Of a stretch of DNA of 64,000 bases, positions 34,012 through 42,106 are shown in pieces; the first letter of the stretch is position 1; each line of letters starts with the position of its first letter. A model generated the notes under the pieces. It searched no databases, was not told where the DNA came from, and worked only from the letters and a program-made list of their open reading frames with translations. The stretch lies in the NCBI RefSeq assembly GCF_015461835.1, contig NZ_JACOPX010000017.1:62001-126000 (forward strand), given 5' to 3'. Made by a program: the position numbers and the translations under genes. The DNA comes from Pseudomonas neuropathica. Its GTDB lineage: Bacteria; Pseudomonadota; Gammaproteobacteria; Pseudomonadales; Pseudomonadaceae.

Positions 34012-34623
34012 ATGGGGACTATGGAACGCTACTCGAAAGTGGGCATGCAGGAACTCGATCAACGCCTGTCGAAGATCGTCGAGGCCGCGCGCAAGAAGCC
34101 GGTTTCGGTGTATCGCTACGGCGCGCCGTGGGTCTGGATCGTCTCGCAGGATGACTGGCAGGGCGCCTTGAAAGAGGTCTCCAGCTACATTCCGCCGGGC
34201 CATTCGCTGGTGTTGCTGCGCCCGCAGATCGACGACTTGTTCGAGGCCCACCGCGAACTCCTGCACGACCTCAATGCCGAGCCGGGCATGTTGATTCCCG
34301 CGCAAACGGTGATGCACATCCTGCTCCTGCAACTGCTGTATTCGGTGCCCAGCGAACAGCAACTGTATGAACAGCTCAATTACAACCTGCTGTTCCGCTG
34401 GTTCGTTGGCCTGGGCCTGAACCAGAAAGTCTGGAGCTTCAACGCCCTCAGTCGCGACATCGCCACGTTGCTCAACGAGCCCCGTGCGGTGCTGCTCATT
34501 CAAAAAATCATCGGCGAAGTGTTCTGCGGCGCGTTGCTGCAAATGCCCGAGTTCTCCTTGAACTTCGCGCTTTTGCACACGTGGCTGGGCAAACACGCCT
34601 GCGCCTCGACAGCCAGCAATTGA
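34012..34623 (+). CDS. Phd/YefM-type antitoxin domain fused to an IS5-type transposase N-terminal domain
   Basis: A 203-residue two-domain protein. Residues 1-60 (ERYSKVGMQELDQRLSKIVE, PVSVYRYGAPWVWIVSQDDW) follow the Phd/YefM antitoxin pattern, a DNA-binding fold. Residues about 68-165 match the N-terminal domain of IS5/IS1182-type transposases (DUF772): LRPQIDDLFE, QTVMHILLLQLLYSVPSEQQ and NLLFRWFVGLGLNQKVWSF. No DDE catalytic domain follows and no inverted repeats or toxin gene are seen, so it is not a mobile element. It begins 57 bases before the TpsB-like gene on the same strand. I infer a domesticated DNA-binding regulator of the downstream operon. Confidence 0.7.
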   Translation: MGTMERYSKVGMQELDQRLSKIVEAARKKPVSVYRYGAPWVWIVSQDDWQGALKEVSSYIPPGHSLVLLRPQIDDLFEAHRELLHDLNAEPGMLIPAQTVMHILLLQLLYSVPSEQQLYEQLNYNLLFRWFVGLGLNQKVWSFNALSRDIATLLNEPRAVLLIQKIIGEVFCGALLQMPEFSLNFALLHTWLGKHACASTASN

Positions 34624-34679
34624 CGCCATACACGCGGCGTTCGAAACGCCAACAGGTCATCGCGAATTCAGGGGGTAGT

Positions 34680-36278
34680 GTGGAACCGATTTTCAAGTCA
34701 CGGCTGGCGCTGTGGGGCTGGCTGCTGGTGACGGCGGGCGTGCAGCCGGCATTGGCCGAAGAGGCTGCCAGCAACGCAGCAGCCCAGCGTCTGGTCGACG
34801 TCAACGAATACTTCGTTCGCGGCAACACCGTGCTCGATGCACGCGCGATTGAAGAGGCGGTGTACCCGTTTCTCGGCCCGCAAAAAGCCCTCACGGATAT
34901 CGAAGGTGCTCGGGACGCATTGCAGAAGGCTTATCAGGAGCGCGGTTATCAATCGGTGTTCGTCGAGTTGCCGGAACAAGCCGTCGCCGACGGCATCGTC
35001 TACCTGCAAGTCAGCGAAACCAAGGTCGGCCGGGTGCGTGTGGTCGGCGCCAAACACTATTCGCCGCTGGACATCCGCGACGACGTCCCGGCGCTCAAAG
35101 AAGGCGAGGTGCCTGACTTCGCCAAGGTCCAGGGCGAACTGGCGCAGCTCAACAAAACCCCGGGCCGGCAAGTGATGCCGCTGGTGCGCGAAGGTCAGCG
35201 CCCCGGCACCATGGACGTCGATTTGCAGGTCGAAGACCAGAACCCGTGGACCGCCAGTGTTGGCCTCAACAACGATTACAGCGCCGACACCGAAAAGCTG
35301 CGCACCGTCACCAGCCTCGGCTACAACAACCTCTGGCAACTCGGCCATAGCGTCAACCTGACGTTCTTCACTGCGCCGCAGGAAACCGACAACGCCAAGG
35401 TCTGGTCGGGTTCCTACACCGCGCCGCTGACCGATCGCTGGAGCGTGCAGTTCTCCGGTTACCAGTCCGACAGCAACGTCGCCACCATCGGCGGCAGCAA
35501 CGTGCTCGGCAAGGGCCACTCCTATGGCGTCTCGGCGATCTACACGCTGCCCTCCAGCGGCAACTGGTCGAATTCGCTGTCCGCCGGCATCGACTTCAAG
35601 GACTTCGACGAACGCCTGACCCTGTCCGGCGAGAGCGACAAAGTCCCTTTGCAATACGCACCGTTCACCTTCGCCTACAACGGCTATCGCTACAGCGAAA
35701 AAAGCCAGCTCGGCCTGGGTCTGAGTCTGGTTGCCGCGACCCGCAGCATTTTCGGCTACGGCAGTTCCGACGAAGATTTCGACTACAAACGCTACCGCGC
35801 CAAACCGAGTTTCGCCGTGCTCAAGGGCGACACGAATTACACCTGGACCTTCGACAGCGACTGGCAGAGCGCAAGCAAAGCCGCTTTCCAGTTGGCGTCC
35901 GGGCCACTGGTTTCCAATGAGCAATTCTCCGCCGGCGGCGCGACTTCGGTGCGCGGCTATCTGGCCGCCGAACGCACCGCTGATGACGGCTTGCTGCTCA
36001 GCCAGGAACTGCGCACGCCATCGCTGGCCAAGTACGCCGGTACATGGATGCAGGACTGGCGCTTCTACGCCTTTGCCGAAGGCGCACAACTTTACCTGCG
36101 CGACGAACTGCCGGACCAGGACGCCAATTACGCCTTGGCCAGCGTCGGCCTCGGCACCCGCGCCAGCCTGAGCAAATGGCTGTCCGGCAGCCTCGACTGG
36201 GGCTACCCGCTACTCGAAGGGCCGAACACCTCGAAACAGGAATCGCGCCTGCACTTCAACCTTCAAGCCACTTTCTGA
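34680..36278 (+). CDS. ShlB/FhaC/HecB family (TpsB) outer-membrane transporter
   Basis: A 532-residue Omp85-superfamily protein of the two-partner-secretion type. GTG 34680, preceded by GGGGG, starts a signal peptide (about residues 5-25, ending near ALA). Two POTRA domains follow (about 35-110 and 112-190; VDVNEYFVRGNTVLDARAIE, KVGRVRVVGAKHYSPLDIRD), then a 16-strand barrel. The L6 signature is FSAGGATSVRGYLAAERTAD with the VRGY tip, and the protein ends in Phe (NLQATF) as barrel proteins do. TpsB proteins secrete a large TpsA exoprotein usually encoded next door; none is present. Instead ExbB-, ExbD- and TonB-type genes follow within a few bases, so export may be energised or the barrel used otherwise. 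Confidence 0.85.
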   Translation: MEPIFKSRLALWGWLLVTAGVQPALAEEAASNAAAQRLVDVNEYFVRGNTVLDARAIEEAVYPFLGPQKALTDIEGARDALQKAYQERGYQSVFVELPEQAVADGIVYLQVSETKVGRVRVVGAKHYSPLDIRDDVPALKEGEVPDFAKVQGELAQLNKTPGRQVMPLVREGQRPGTMDVDLQVEDQNPWTASVGLNNDYSADTEKLRTVTSLGYNNLWQLGHSVNLTFFTAPQETDNAKVWSGSYTAPLTDRWSVQFSGYQSDSNVATIGGSNVLGKGHSYGVSAIYTLPSSGNWSNSLSAGIDFKDFDERLTLSGESDKVPLQYAPFTFAYNGYRYSEKSQLGLGLSLVAATRSIFGYGSSDEDFDYKRYRAKPSFAVLKGDTNYTWTFDSDWQSASKAAFQLASGPLVSNEQFSAGGATSVRGYLAAERTADDGLLLSQELRTPSLAKYAGTWMQDWRFYAFAEGAQLYLRDELPDQDANYALASVGLGTRASLSKWLSGSLDWGYPLLEGPNTSKQESRLHFNLQATF

Positions 36279-36292
36279 CAAGGAGCACGTTC

Positions 36293-38089
36293 ATGCAGCG
36301 CCTCATTCTTTCGTTGTTTATCTGCCTGGGCTTCGTGCTCCCGGCCACGGCTCAGGCCTGGTGGCAGGACGACTGGCACTACCGCAAACAGATCGCCGTC
36401 GACACCACGCCACAAGGTGCAGCGATCAATCAGGCCCTCGGCCGCACCGCGCTGCTGGTGCGCCTGCACACCGGCAACTTCGCCTTCGACGGCGTGAAAG
36501 AGGACGGCTCGGACCTGCGCTTCGTCGCCGCCGACGACAAGACCGTGCTCAACCACCAGATCGAAAGCTTCGACGCGCTGATGGGCATGGCGCTGATCTG
36601 GGTTGATGTGCCGAATGTCGAGGGCGCTCAGCGCCAGGACATCTGGATGTATTACGGCAATCAGAAGGCGCCGGCGACCGGCAACGGCCAACTGACGTTT
36701 GATCCGAATTACACCGCGCTGTATCACTTCGATGGCGCCACCGGCACCCCGGCCAAAGACACCACGGCCTACGGCAACACCGCGCAAAGCGCCACCGGCG
36801 CGGCGATTGACGGCGTAGTCGGGCGCGCCTTGCAGTTCAGCGGTCAGCCGCTGTTGCTGCCGGCCAGTCCTTCGCTGCAACACAACGCTGGCAGTGCGTT
36901 CACCTTCAGTGCCTGGCTGCGTCTGGATCAGGCCAATGGCGAGCAACTGATTCTCGCCCGTCGCGAAGGCGCCTACAGCCTGCTGATCGGTGCAAACCAA
37001 GGCGTGCCGTTCGTGGAAATCGACGGCCAACGTGCCGTCGCCACGCAAGCGCTGAATCCAGGCCAATGGCAACACGTCGCGCTGACCGCCGAAGGCGCCA
37101 AAGTGACCCTGTACATCAATGGCCGCGAAGGCGCGACGCTGGCCCAGGCGATGCCGGCCTTCAACTCGGTCATGGCCATCGGCGCTGACGTGCACGAAGG
37201 TCCGTTCCAGCCGTTCGTGGGTGCTATCGATGAATTGCGCCTGTCGAAGGTTTCACGCCCGGCAGCGCTGTTGCTGGCCGACGCGACTTCGCAAGGTGCC
37301 GAGTCGAAACTGGTGGCTTACGGTGTCGACGAAGAACAGTCCGGTTTCGGTTTCGGCAGCCTCGGTTTCCTGCTCAACGCGGTGCCGATCGACGCCTGGG
37401 TGATCATCGCCGTGCTGGTGCTGATGATGCTCCAGTCGTGGATCATCATGCTGCGCAAGAACCGCAGCCTCAGCCGCGTCACTGCCGCCAACGAAGACTT
37501 CCGCGTGCAGTTCGCCAAGGTCGGCACGCGTCTGGAGATGTTCGCCGACGACGCGCAACTCGCCCAACGCCTGCAGCATTCTTCGCTATGGCGCCTGTAC
37601 CTGGTGGCGGTCAAAGAGATCCGCACCCGTCGCGAGCAGGGCGCCGATACCTCGTCGGTGTCAGCGGCCACCATCGAAGCCATCCGCTGCTCCATGGACG
37701 GTGTGCGTACCCGCGAAAACCAGCAATTGAGTTCGAAACTCTCGACCCTGTCCAACGCCATCGCCGGCGGCCCGTACATCGGCCTGCTCGGCACCGTGCT
37801 GGGGATCATGGTGGTGTTCCTCGGCACGGCGATGGCCGGCGACGTCAACATCAACGCCATCGCTCCCGGTATGGCTGCTGCTTTGCTCGCCACCGCCATG
37901 GGCCTGTTCGTCGCGATCCCGGCGTTGTTTGGCTACAACCGCCTGATCACCCGCAACAAAGAAGTCAGCGCCGACATGCGCGTGTTCGTCGACGAGTTCA
38001 TCACCCGTCTGGCGGAGATGCACGGCGAGAGCCAGTTCAGTGAAGCGTCGCATCGCGGCCATCACGCCAACCACTCCGTACCGGCCTGA
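36293..38089 (+). CDS. DUF2341-LamG domain fused to MotA/TolQ/ExbB proton channel
   Basis: A 598-residue fusion protein. A signal peptide (residues 1-22, ATAQA) leads into a periplasmic region with a DUF2341 domain (about 20-125, ending in IWMYYGNQK), then a LamG/concanavalin-like domain (about 140-320; YTALYHFDGATGTPAKDTTA, SAFTFSAWLRLDQANGEQL). Near 365-385 a membrane helix (IIAVLVLMMLQSWIIM) opens the ExbB module; its two further helices lie in GGPYIGLLGTVLGIMVVF and AALLATAMGLFVAIPALFG. ATG 36293 follows AAGGAGCACG. ExbB normally drives TonB with the proton motive force; the carbohydrate-binding-like periplasmic part is unusual and could sense or bind a glycan or the transported cargo. 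Confidence 0.85.
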   Translation: MQRLILSLFICLGFVLPATAQAWWQDDWHYRKQIAVDTTPQGAAINQALGRTALLVRLHTGNFAFDGVKEDGSDLRFVAADDKTVLNHQIESFDALMGMALIWVDVPNVEGAQRQDIWMYYGNQKAPATGNGQLTFDPNYTALYHFDGATGTPAKDTTAYGNTAQSATGAAIDGVVGRALQFSGQPLLLPASPSLQHNAGSAFTFSAWLRLDQANGEQLILARREGAYSLLIGANQGVPFVEIDGQRAVATQALNPGQWQHVALTAEGAKVTLYINGREGATLAQAMPAFNSVMAIGADVHEGPFQPFVGAIDELRLSKVSRPAALLLADATSQGAESKLVAYGVDEEQSGFGFGSLGFLLNAVPIDAWVIIAVLVLMMLQSWIIMLRKNRSLSRVTAANEDFRVQFAKVGTRLEMFADDAQLAQRLQHSSLWRLYLVAVKEIRTRREQGADTSSVSAATIEAIRCSMDGVRTRENQQLSSKLSTLSNAIAGGPYIGLLGTVLGIMVVFLGTAMAGDVNINAIAPGMAAALLATAMGLFVAIPALFGYNRLITRNKEVSADMRVFVDEFITRLAEMHGESQFSEASHRGHHANHSVPA

Positions 38090-38100
38090 GGAGCACCGAC

Positions 38101-38526
38101 ATGGCTTCTGTAAATGCCTCCCACGACGATGATGACGATGCCGCGGTGGACAGCATCAACATCACGCCCCTGGTCGACGTGCTGATGGTGGTGCTGGTGA
38201 TGTTCATCCTCACCGCCACCGCGCAGGTTTCCGGAATCCAGATCAACCTGCCCAAGGCCAGCGCTTCGGTGTCGCTGTCCGAGGCCAAGACCAAGGCGAT
38301 CTCGGTCAACGACGGCGGCCAGGTGTTCCTCGATGCTTATCCGGTGACCCTGGCCGAACTGGAAGAACGCTTGCGCATCGAGAAAGCGCAGAGCCCGGAT
38401 TTCCCGGTAATCGTGCGCGGCGACGCGACCGTGCAATACCAGAAAGTCATCGAAGTGCTGGATCTGTTGCGCCGGCTCGAACTGTCCCAGGTCGGTCTTG
38501 TGACCGGCAAACCGAGTCAGGGCTGA
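38101..38526 (+). CDS. exbD: ExbD-type biopolymer transport protein
   Basis: A 141-residue ExbD/TolR protein: one membrane helix (about residues 22-42, TPLVDVLMVVLVMFILTATA) with the essential channel Asp in PLVD, and a periplasmic domain (about 60-135). It partners with the upstream ExbB fusion to form the proton channel that energises TonB. ATG 38101 lies 11 bases after the exbB stop and the next gene begins three bases after its stop, so all are translationally linked. The acidic N-terminus (HDDDDD) is notable. The E. coli role is well established; the partner transporter here is inferred. Confidence 0.9.
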   Translation: MASVNASHDDDDDAAVDSINITPLVDVLMVVLVMFILTATAQVSGIQINLPKASASVSLSEAKTKAISVNDGGQVFLDAYPVTLAELEERLRIEKAQSPDFPVIVRGDATVQYQKVIEVLDLLRRLELSQVGLVTGKPSQG

Positions 38527-38529
38527 GTC

Positions 38530-39234
38530 ATGACCGCACAACTCCCGATCGAGCCGCTGCCGGTAAAAAAACCAGCGCTGCGTTATGCGAAGTGGGGCGC
38601 TGGCTTGCTGATCGGCGCGCTCGCCGCGTGGTTTCTGTGGCAGTGGGCCAACGACATGAGCGGCATCCGCCGCGAAGCGCCGAAGGTGCCGACGATCATT
38701 CCGTTGCCACCGCCGCCACCACCACCGCCGGAGAAACCGCCGGAACCGGAAACCCCGGTGGAAGAGAAAGTCGTCGAGCCCGAGCCAACGCCGGAACCGG
38801 AAGAGGTCAAGCCTGAGGAAGAGGCGCCGCCATCGCCGGCGGACGATCTGGCCAACCCAATGCAAATGGACGGCGATGCGCAGTCCGGCAACGACGCATT
38901 CAACATCGGCGCGGGCAAGGGCGGCGGCATGGCCGGTAACGGCGGCGGGCGCTTGGGCACGGGGACGTACAGCCAGTTTCTGGCGTTCACCTTCCAGCGC
39001 TTGCTGCGCGAGAACCCCGAGCTGCGCAACCTCGCGTTCTCGCTGCAGGCCGATGTCTGGCTGAGCAGCGTTGGCGAGATCACCCGGGTCGAGCTGATCA
39101 AGTCCAGCGGTAACCCCGAAATTGATACGCAAGTGCTGGCCGCGTTACGCGGTGCGCCGGCCCTCAGCGAACGGCCACCGGCCTCCATCACCTTGCCTGT
39201 GCGCCTGTCCCTGCAAGGGCGGCGTCCGGGTTAA
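38530..39234 (+). CDS. tonB: TonB family energy transducer
   Basis: A 234-residue TonB-like protein. A single N-terminal helix (about residues 20-40, AKWGAGLLIGALAAWFLWQW) anchors it; a Pro/Glu-rich spacer (about 52-105, with a run of prolines and EKPPEPETPVEEKVVEPE) spans the periplasm, then a Gly-rich link, and a C-terminal TonB domain (about 140-230; SLQADVWLSSVGEITRVELI, PEIDTQVLAALRGAPALSER). It transmits proton-motive energy to an outer-membrane barrel. It lies directly after exbD. The operon's barrels are a TpsB-type protein and a putative porin; neither shows an obvious TonB box by eye. Confidence 0.85.
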   Translation: MTAQLPIEPLPVKKPALRYAKWGAGLLIGALAAWFLWQWANDMSGIRREAPKVPTIIPLPPPPPPPPEKPPEPETPVEEKVVEPEPTPEPEEVKPEEEAPPSPADDLANPMQMDGDAQSGNDAFNIGAGKGGGMAGNGGGRLGTGTYSQFLAFTFQRLLRENPELRNLAFSLQADVWLSSVGEITRVELIKSSGNPEIDTQVLAALRGAPALSERPPASITLPVRLSLQGRRPG

Positions 39235-39273
39235 TTCACTTATTTACGCTTTGCCAAAAGGAGTTGTGTGCAG

Positions 39274-40971
39274 ATGATTTCCAACGTGAATCGATTGTCC
39301 CTGGCGGTCGGCATGGTCATTGCGACCCTGGTCGGTCAGGCCGTGGCAGCGCCTGCGCCCTCGGAGAACGCCACGATCAATCTGATCCGCTTGCTGGTCG
39401 AGCAGGGCATTCTGAAACAGGACAAGGCTGATGCGCTGATCGCTCAGGCGCAGAACGAAGCGGCGCAGGCCAAACAGGCCGCCGCATCAACCGCAGTCGC
39501 GGCCGGGCCGGTCGCTGCGCCGGGTGACGTGCGTGTGCAATACGTGCCGGCCGCGGTGCGCGACCAGATCCGCGACCAGGTCAAAGCCGAAGTCATGGCC
39601 ACCGCCAAACAGGAAAACTGGGCCGCGCCCAACAGCTTCCCGGAATGGGCGGCGCGCATCAGTTTCGACGGCGACATTCGTCTGCGTGACGAATCGCGCT
39701 ACTACTCGGACAGCAACAGCAACGAGATCGTCGACTTTGCCAAGCTCAACAACAACGGCCCGTACGACGTAAACCCGAACAGCAGCACCAATTTGCCGCC
39801 GCTGCTCAACACCCGCGAAGACCGCACCAACCAGTTCCGCATCCGTGCGCGACTGGGCATGAAAGCGGAGATCTCGCCGCAATGGACTGCCGGCATTCGC
39901 ATCGGCACCGGCTCGGACAACAACCCGGTATCGACCACGCAAAGCCTCGGCGGCGGCTTCGCCAAAAAGGACATCTGGCTCGATCAGGGTTACCTGAACT
40001 GGAAGCCTACGGATGAATTGACCCTGACCGGCGGGCGCTTCGCCAATCCGTTCATGTCCACCGACATGCTCTATTCCAACGACTTGAACTTCGACGGCGT
40101 GGCGGCGATTTTCGACCACAAACTCAATCGCGATTGGGGCGTGTTCGGCACCGTCGGCGCGTTCCCGGTGGATTACACCAACGACACCGCCAGCAGCAAC
40201 GGCTTCGACAAGGAAGAGAGCGACAACAAGTGGCTGTACGGTGCGCAGATCGGCGCCAAGTGGGCGATCAACAGCAACAACCGTTTGAAAGGCGCACTGG
40301 CGTACTACCGCTTCGACGACATTCAAGGCCAGCGTTCCAGCCCTTGCGAACCGTGGGCCGGCGCGCCAGGTTGCGACAGCGATGGCAGTCGCGCAGCGTT
40401 CATGCAAAAGGGCAACAGCGTGTTCCTGCTGCGCGACATCACGCCGAACCCGCTCAACCCGACGACCACGCCGCAGCCTCAGTTTGTTGGCCTTGCTTCG
40501 GAATTCAATCTGCTCGATCTGAACGTGGTGTGGGATGCCGACCTGCCAGAAGATTTCAAACTGCGCAGCCAGGGCAACTACATCCACAACCTCGCGTACG
40601 ACGAAGGCGACATGCGCAAGCGTTCGGCCGGGCAGATCGTCAACAACCTCGACAGCAACGGCGACATCGAAAGCGGCGCCAACGCGTGGATGGTGCAATT
40701 CACCCTCGGCAGCGCCCTTGACCTGAAAAAGCAGGGCGACTGGAACATGTTCGCTGGCTACAAATACATCCAGCCGGATGCCTTGCCTGATGGCTTCAAC
40801 GACTCGTCGTTCCACCTCGGCGGCACCAACGCCAAGGGTTATTTCATCGGCGGCAACTACGGACTGGCGAAGAACGTTTACGCCACCGGTCGCTGGATGA
40901 GCACCGAAGCGGTGTACGGCGCGCCGTTCGACATCGACGTCTTGCAGCTTGAGATCAACACGCGCTTCTAA
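39274..40971 (+). CDS. Putative outer-membrane porin
   Basis: A 565-residue exported protein that I place in the putative-porin family (Porin_5-like). A signal peptide (about residues 5-26, ending AVAAP) is followed by a coiled-coil segment (about 30-70, LIAQAQNEAAQAKQAAAS), then a beta-rich barrel with Asp/Asn/Gly-rich loops and a terminal Phe (LQLEINTRF). GTG 39268 would add two residues; ATG 39274 lies 10 bases after AGGAG. It follows the TonB gene by 39 bases and belongs to the same run. It may accept TonB force or be a passive porin or assembly substrate. Confidence 0.75.
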   Translation: MISNVNRLSLAVGMVIATLVGQAVAAPAPSENATINLIRLLVEQGILKQDKADALIAQAQNEAAQAKQAAASTAVAAGPVAAPGDVRVQYVPAAVRDQIRDQVKAEVMATAKQENWAAPNSFPEWAARISFDGDIRLRDESRYYSDSNSNEIVDFAKLNNNGPYDVNPNSSTNLPPLLNTREDRTNQFRIRARLGMKAEISPQWTAGIRIGTGSDNNPVSTTQSLGGGFAKKDIWLDQGYLNWKPTDELTLTGGRFANPFMSTDMLYSNDLNFDGVAAIFDHKLNRDWGVFGTVGAFPVDYTNDTASSNGFDKEESDNKWLYGAQIGAKWAINSNNRLKGALAYYRFDDIQGQRSSPCEPWAGAPGCDSDGSRAAFMQKGNSVFLLRDITPNPLNPTTTPQPQFVGLASEFNLLDLNVVWDADLPEDFKLRSQGNYIHNLAYDEGDMRKRSAGQIVNNLDSNGDIESGANAWMVQFTLGSALDLKKQGDWNMFAGYKYIQPDALPDGFNDSSFHLGGTNAKGYFIGGNYGLAKNVYATGRWMSTEAVYGAPFDIDVLQLEINTRF

Positions 40972-40988
40972 GGCGCCGGGAGAGGGTG

Positions 40989-41618
40989 ATGAAAATCCGC
41001 TTTTTATGGCTGGGGCTCGGCATGTTGATTGCCACCGGGGCGAATGCCGAAGGCATGGAAGAACGCCTGCGCACGCAATTGCGCAGCACCACGCAACAGT
41101 TGCAGGCCCTGCAAAGTCAGCAGGCCCAGGCCAGCGCCGCGCAACTGGCGGCGCAAAGCGAAGCCAAGGCTGCGCAGGCGCAAATCAAGCAATTGAGCGC
41201 TGAACTGGCCAAGGCCAAAGGCCTCGCCGAGCAATTGGCCGGGCAGCAACAGAGCCTGCACAGCCAGGCGCAGGCGCAAGTGGCGGCCAGCGCCGAGCAG
41301 ACCGGCAAGTTCAAAAAGGCCTATGACGAGTTGCTGGTGCTGGCCCGTGCCAAAGAAGCAGAACGGTCTAAGCTTCAAGCGCAATTGGCTGAACGTGACA
41401 CACAAGTGCAGCAATGTTCAGTCAAGAATCAGCAGATGTACGGCGTCGCCAAGCAGATCCTCACTGCCTACGAAAACATCGACGTGGCCGAGGTGATGAA
41501 GATCCGCCAGCCCTTCGCGGGCAGTGCCCGGGTCAAGTTCGATGAACTGGCCCAGGGGTTTGGCGACGACCTCTACAAGACTCAATTCGACGCGCCGCAA
41601 GCTGCGCTCACGCACTGA
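40989..41618 (+). CDS. Periplasmic coiled-coil protein
   Basis: A 209-residue exported protein: signal peptide MKIRFLWLGLGMLIATGANA (cleavage after residue 20), a long Gln/Ala-rich coiled coil (about 25-155, e.g. QQLQALQSQQAQASAAQLAA) and a short globular tail (VAEVMKIRQPFAGSARVKFD). No family is obvious beyond coiled-coil similarity. It could bridge envelope layers or bind the TonB spacer. It starts 17 bases after the porin stop codon, within the same operon. Confidence 0.75.
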   Translation: MKIRFLWLGLGMLIATGANAEGMEERLRTQLRSTTQQLQALQSQQAQASAAQLAAQSEAKAAQAQIKQLSAELAKAKGLAEQLAGQQQSLHSQAQAQVAASAEQTGKFKKAYDELLVLARAKEAERSKLQAQLAERDTQVQQCSVKNQQMYGVAKQILTAYENIDVAEVMKIRQPFAGSARVKFDELAQGFGDDLYKTQFDAPQAALTH

Positions 41619-41635
41619 CAAACAAGGAAGAAACA

Positions 41636-42106
41636 ATGACTCAATTGATCAGCCACGTATCGCCAAAATCCCTGACCGAAGTCCTGCAAGCCGCCGGTTA
41701 TCGCGTCAACGAAACCGAGCAGAACGGCATCGTCCAGTTGCTCAGCGCCAGTCAGGGTATCGGCTACGCGGTGCGTTTTGGTAATCCGGCGGTGGAGCAG
41801 GGTAGCTACGTCGATTTCACTTTCAGCTGTGCGCTGCGGGTGCAGGGTGAGTTGCCACAGGGTGTGGCCGAGCAGTGGAACGCCAGCCGTCGTTTTGCGC
41901 GGTTGTCGTTGCAGGGCGAGTTTCTGGTGATGGAAATGGATGTGGTCGTGGCGGCGGGCGTGAGCAACGATCACCTGCGCGGCAACCTGGAATTGTGGGA
42001 TCGCCTGTTGCAGGAATTTATCGTTTATCTGCGTGACTTCACTCAGGCAGCGCAAGCATCCACTTCTAAAGCGGCTGTCGCCGAGCAAGAGGAAGTCGCG
42101 CTGTGA
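41636..42106 (+). CDS. YbjN domain-containing protein
   Basis: A 156-residue protein with no signal peptide. The pattern LISHVSPKSLTEVLQAAGYR, VDFTFSCALRVQGELPQGVA and RFARLSLQGEFLVMEMDVVV, followed by LRGNLELWDRLLQEFIVYL, is that of YbjN/type III chaperone-fold proteins (PF10722). These are small cytosolic chaperone-like proteins. It may hold a secreted partner in an export-competent state, but no TpsA is present to be the client. The stop codon overlaps the next gene's GTG start by four bases. Confidence 0.8.
   Translation: MTQLISHVSPKSLTEVLQAAGYRVNETEQNGIVQLLSASQGIGYAVRFGNPAVEQGSYVDFTFSCALRVQGELPQGVAEQWNASRRFARLSLQGEFLVMEMDVVVAAGVSNDHLRGNLELWDRLLQEFIVYLRDFTQAAQASTSKAAVAEQEEVAL

Noticed and set aside
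34012..34623. Active insertion sequence
   Set aside because: No DDE domain, no terminal inverted repeats and no target duplication are visible around this frame.
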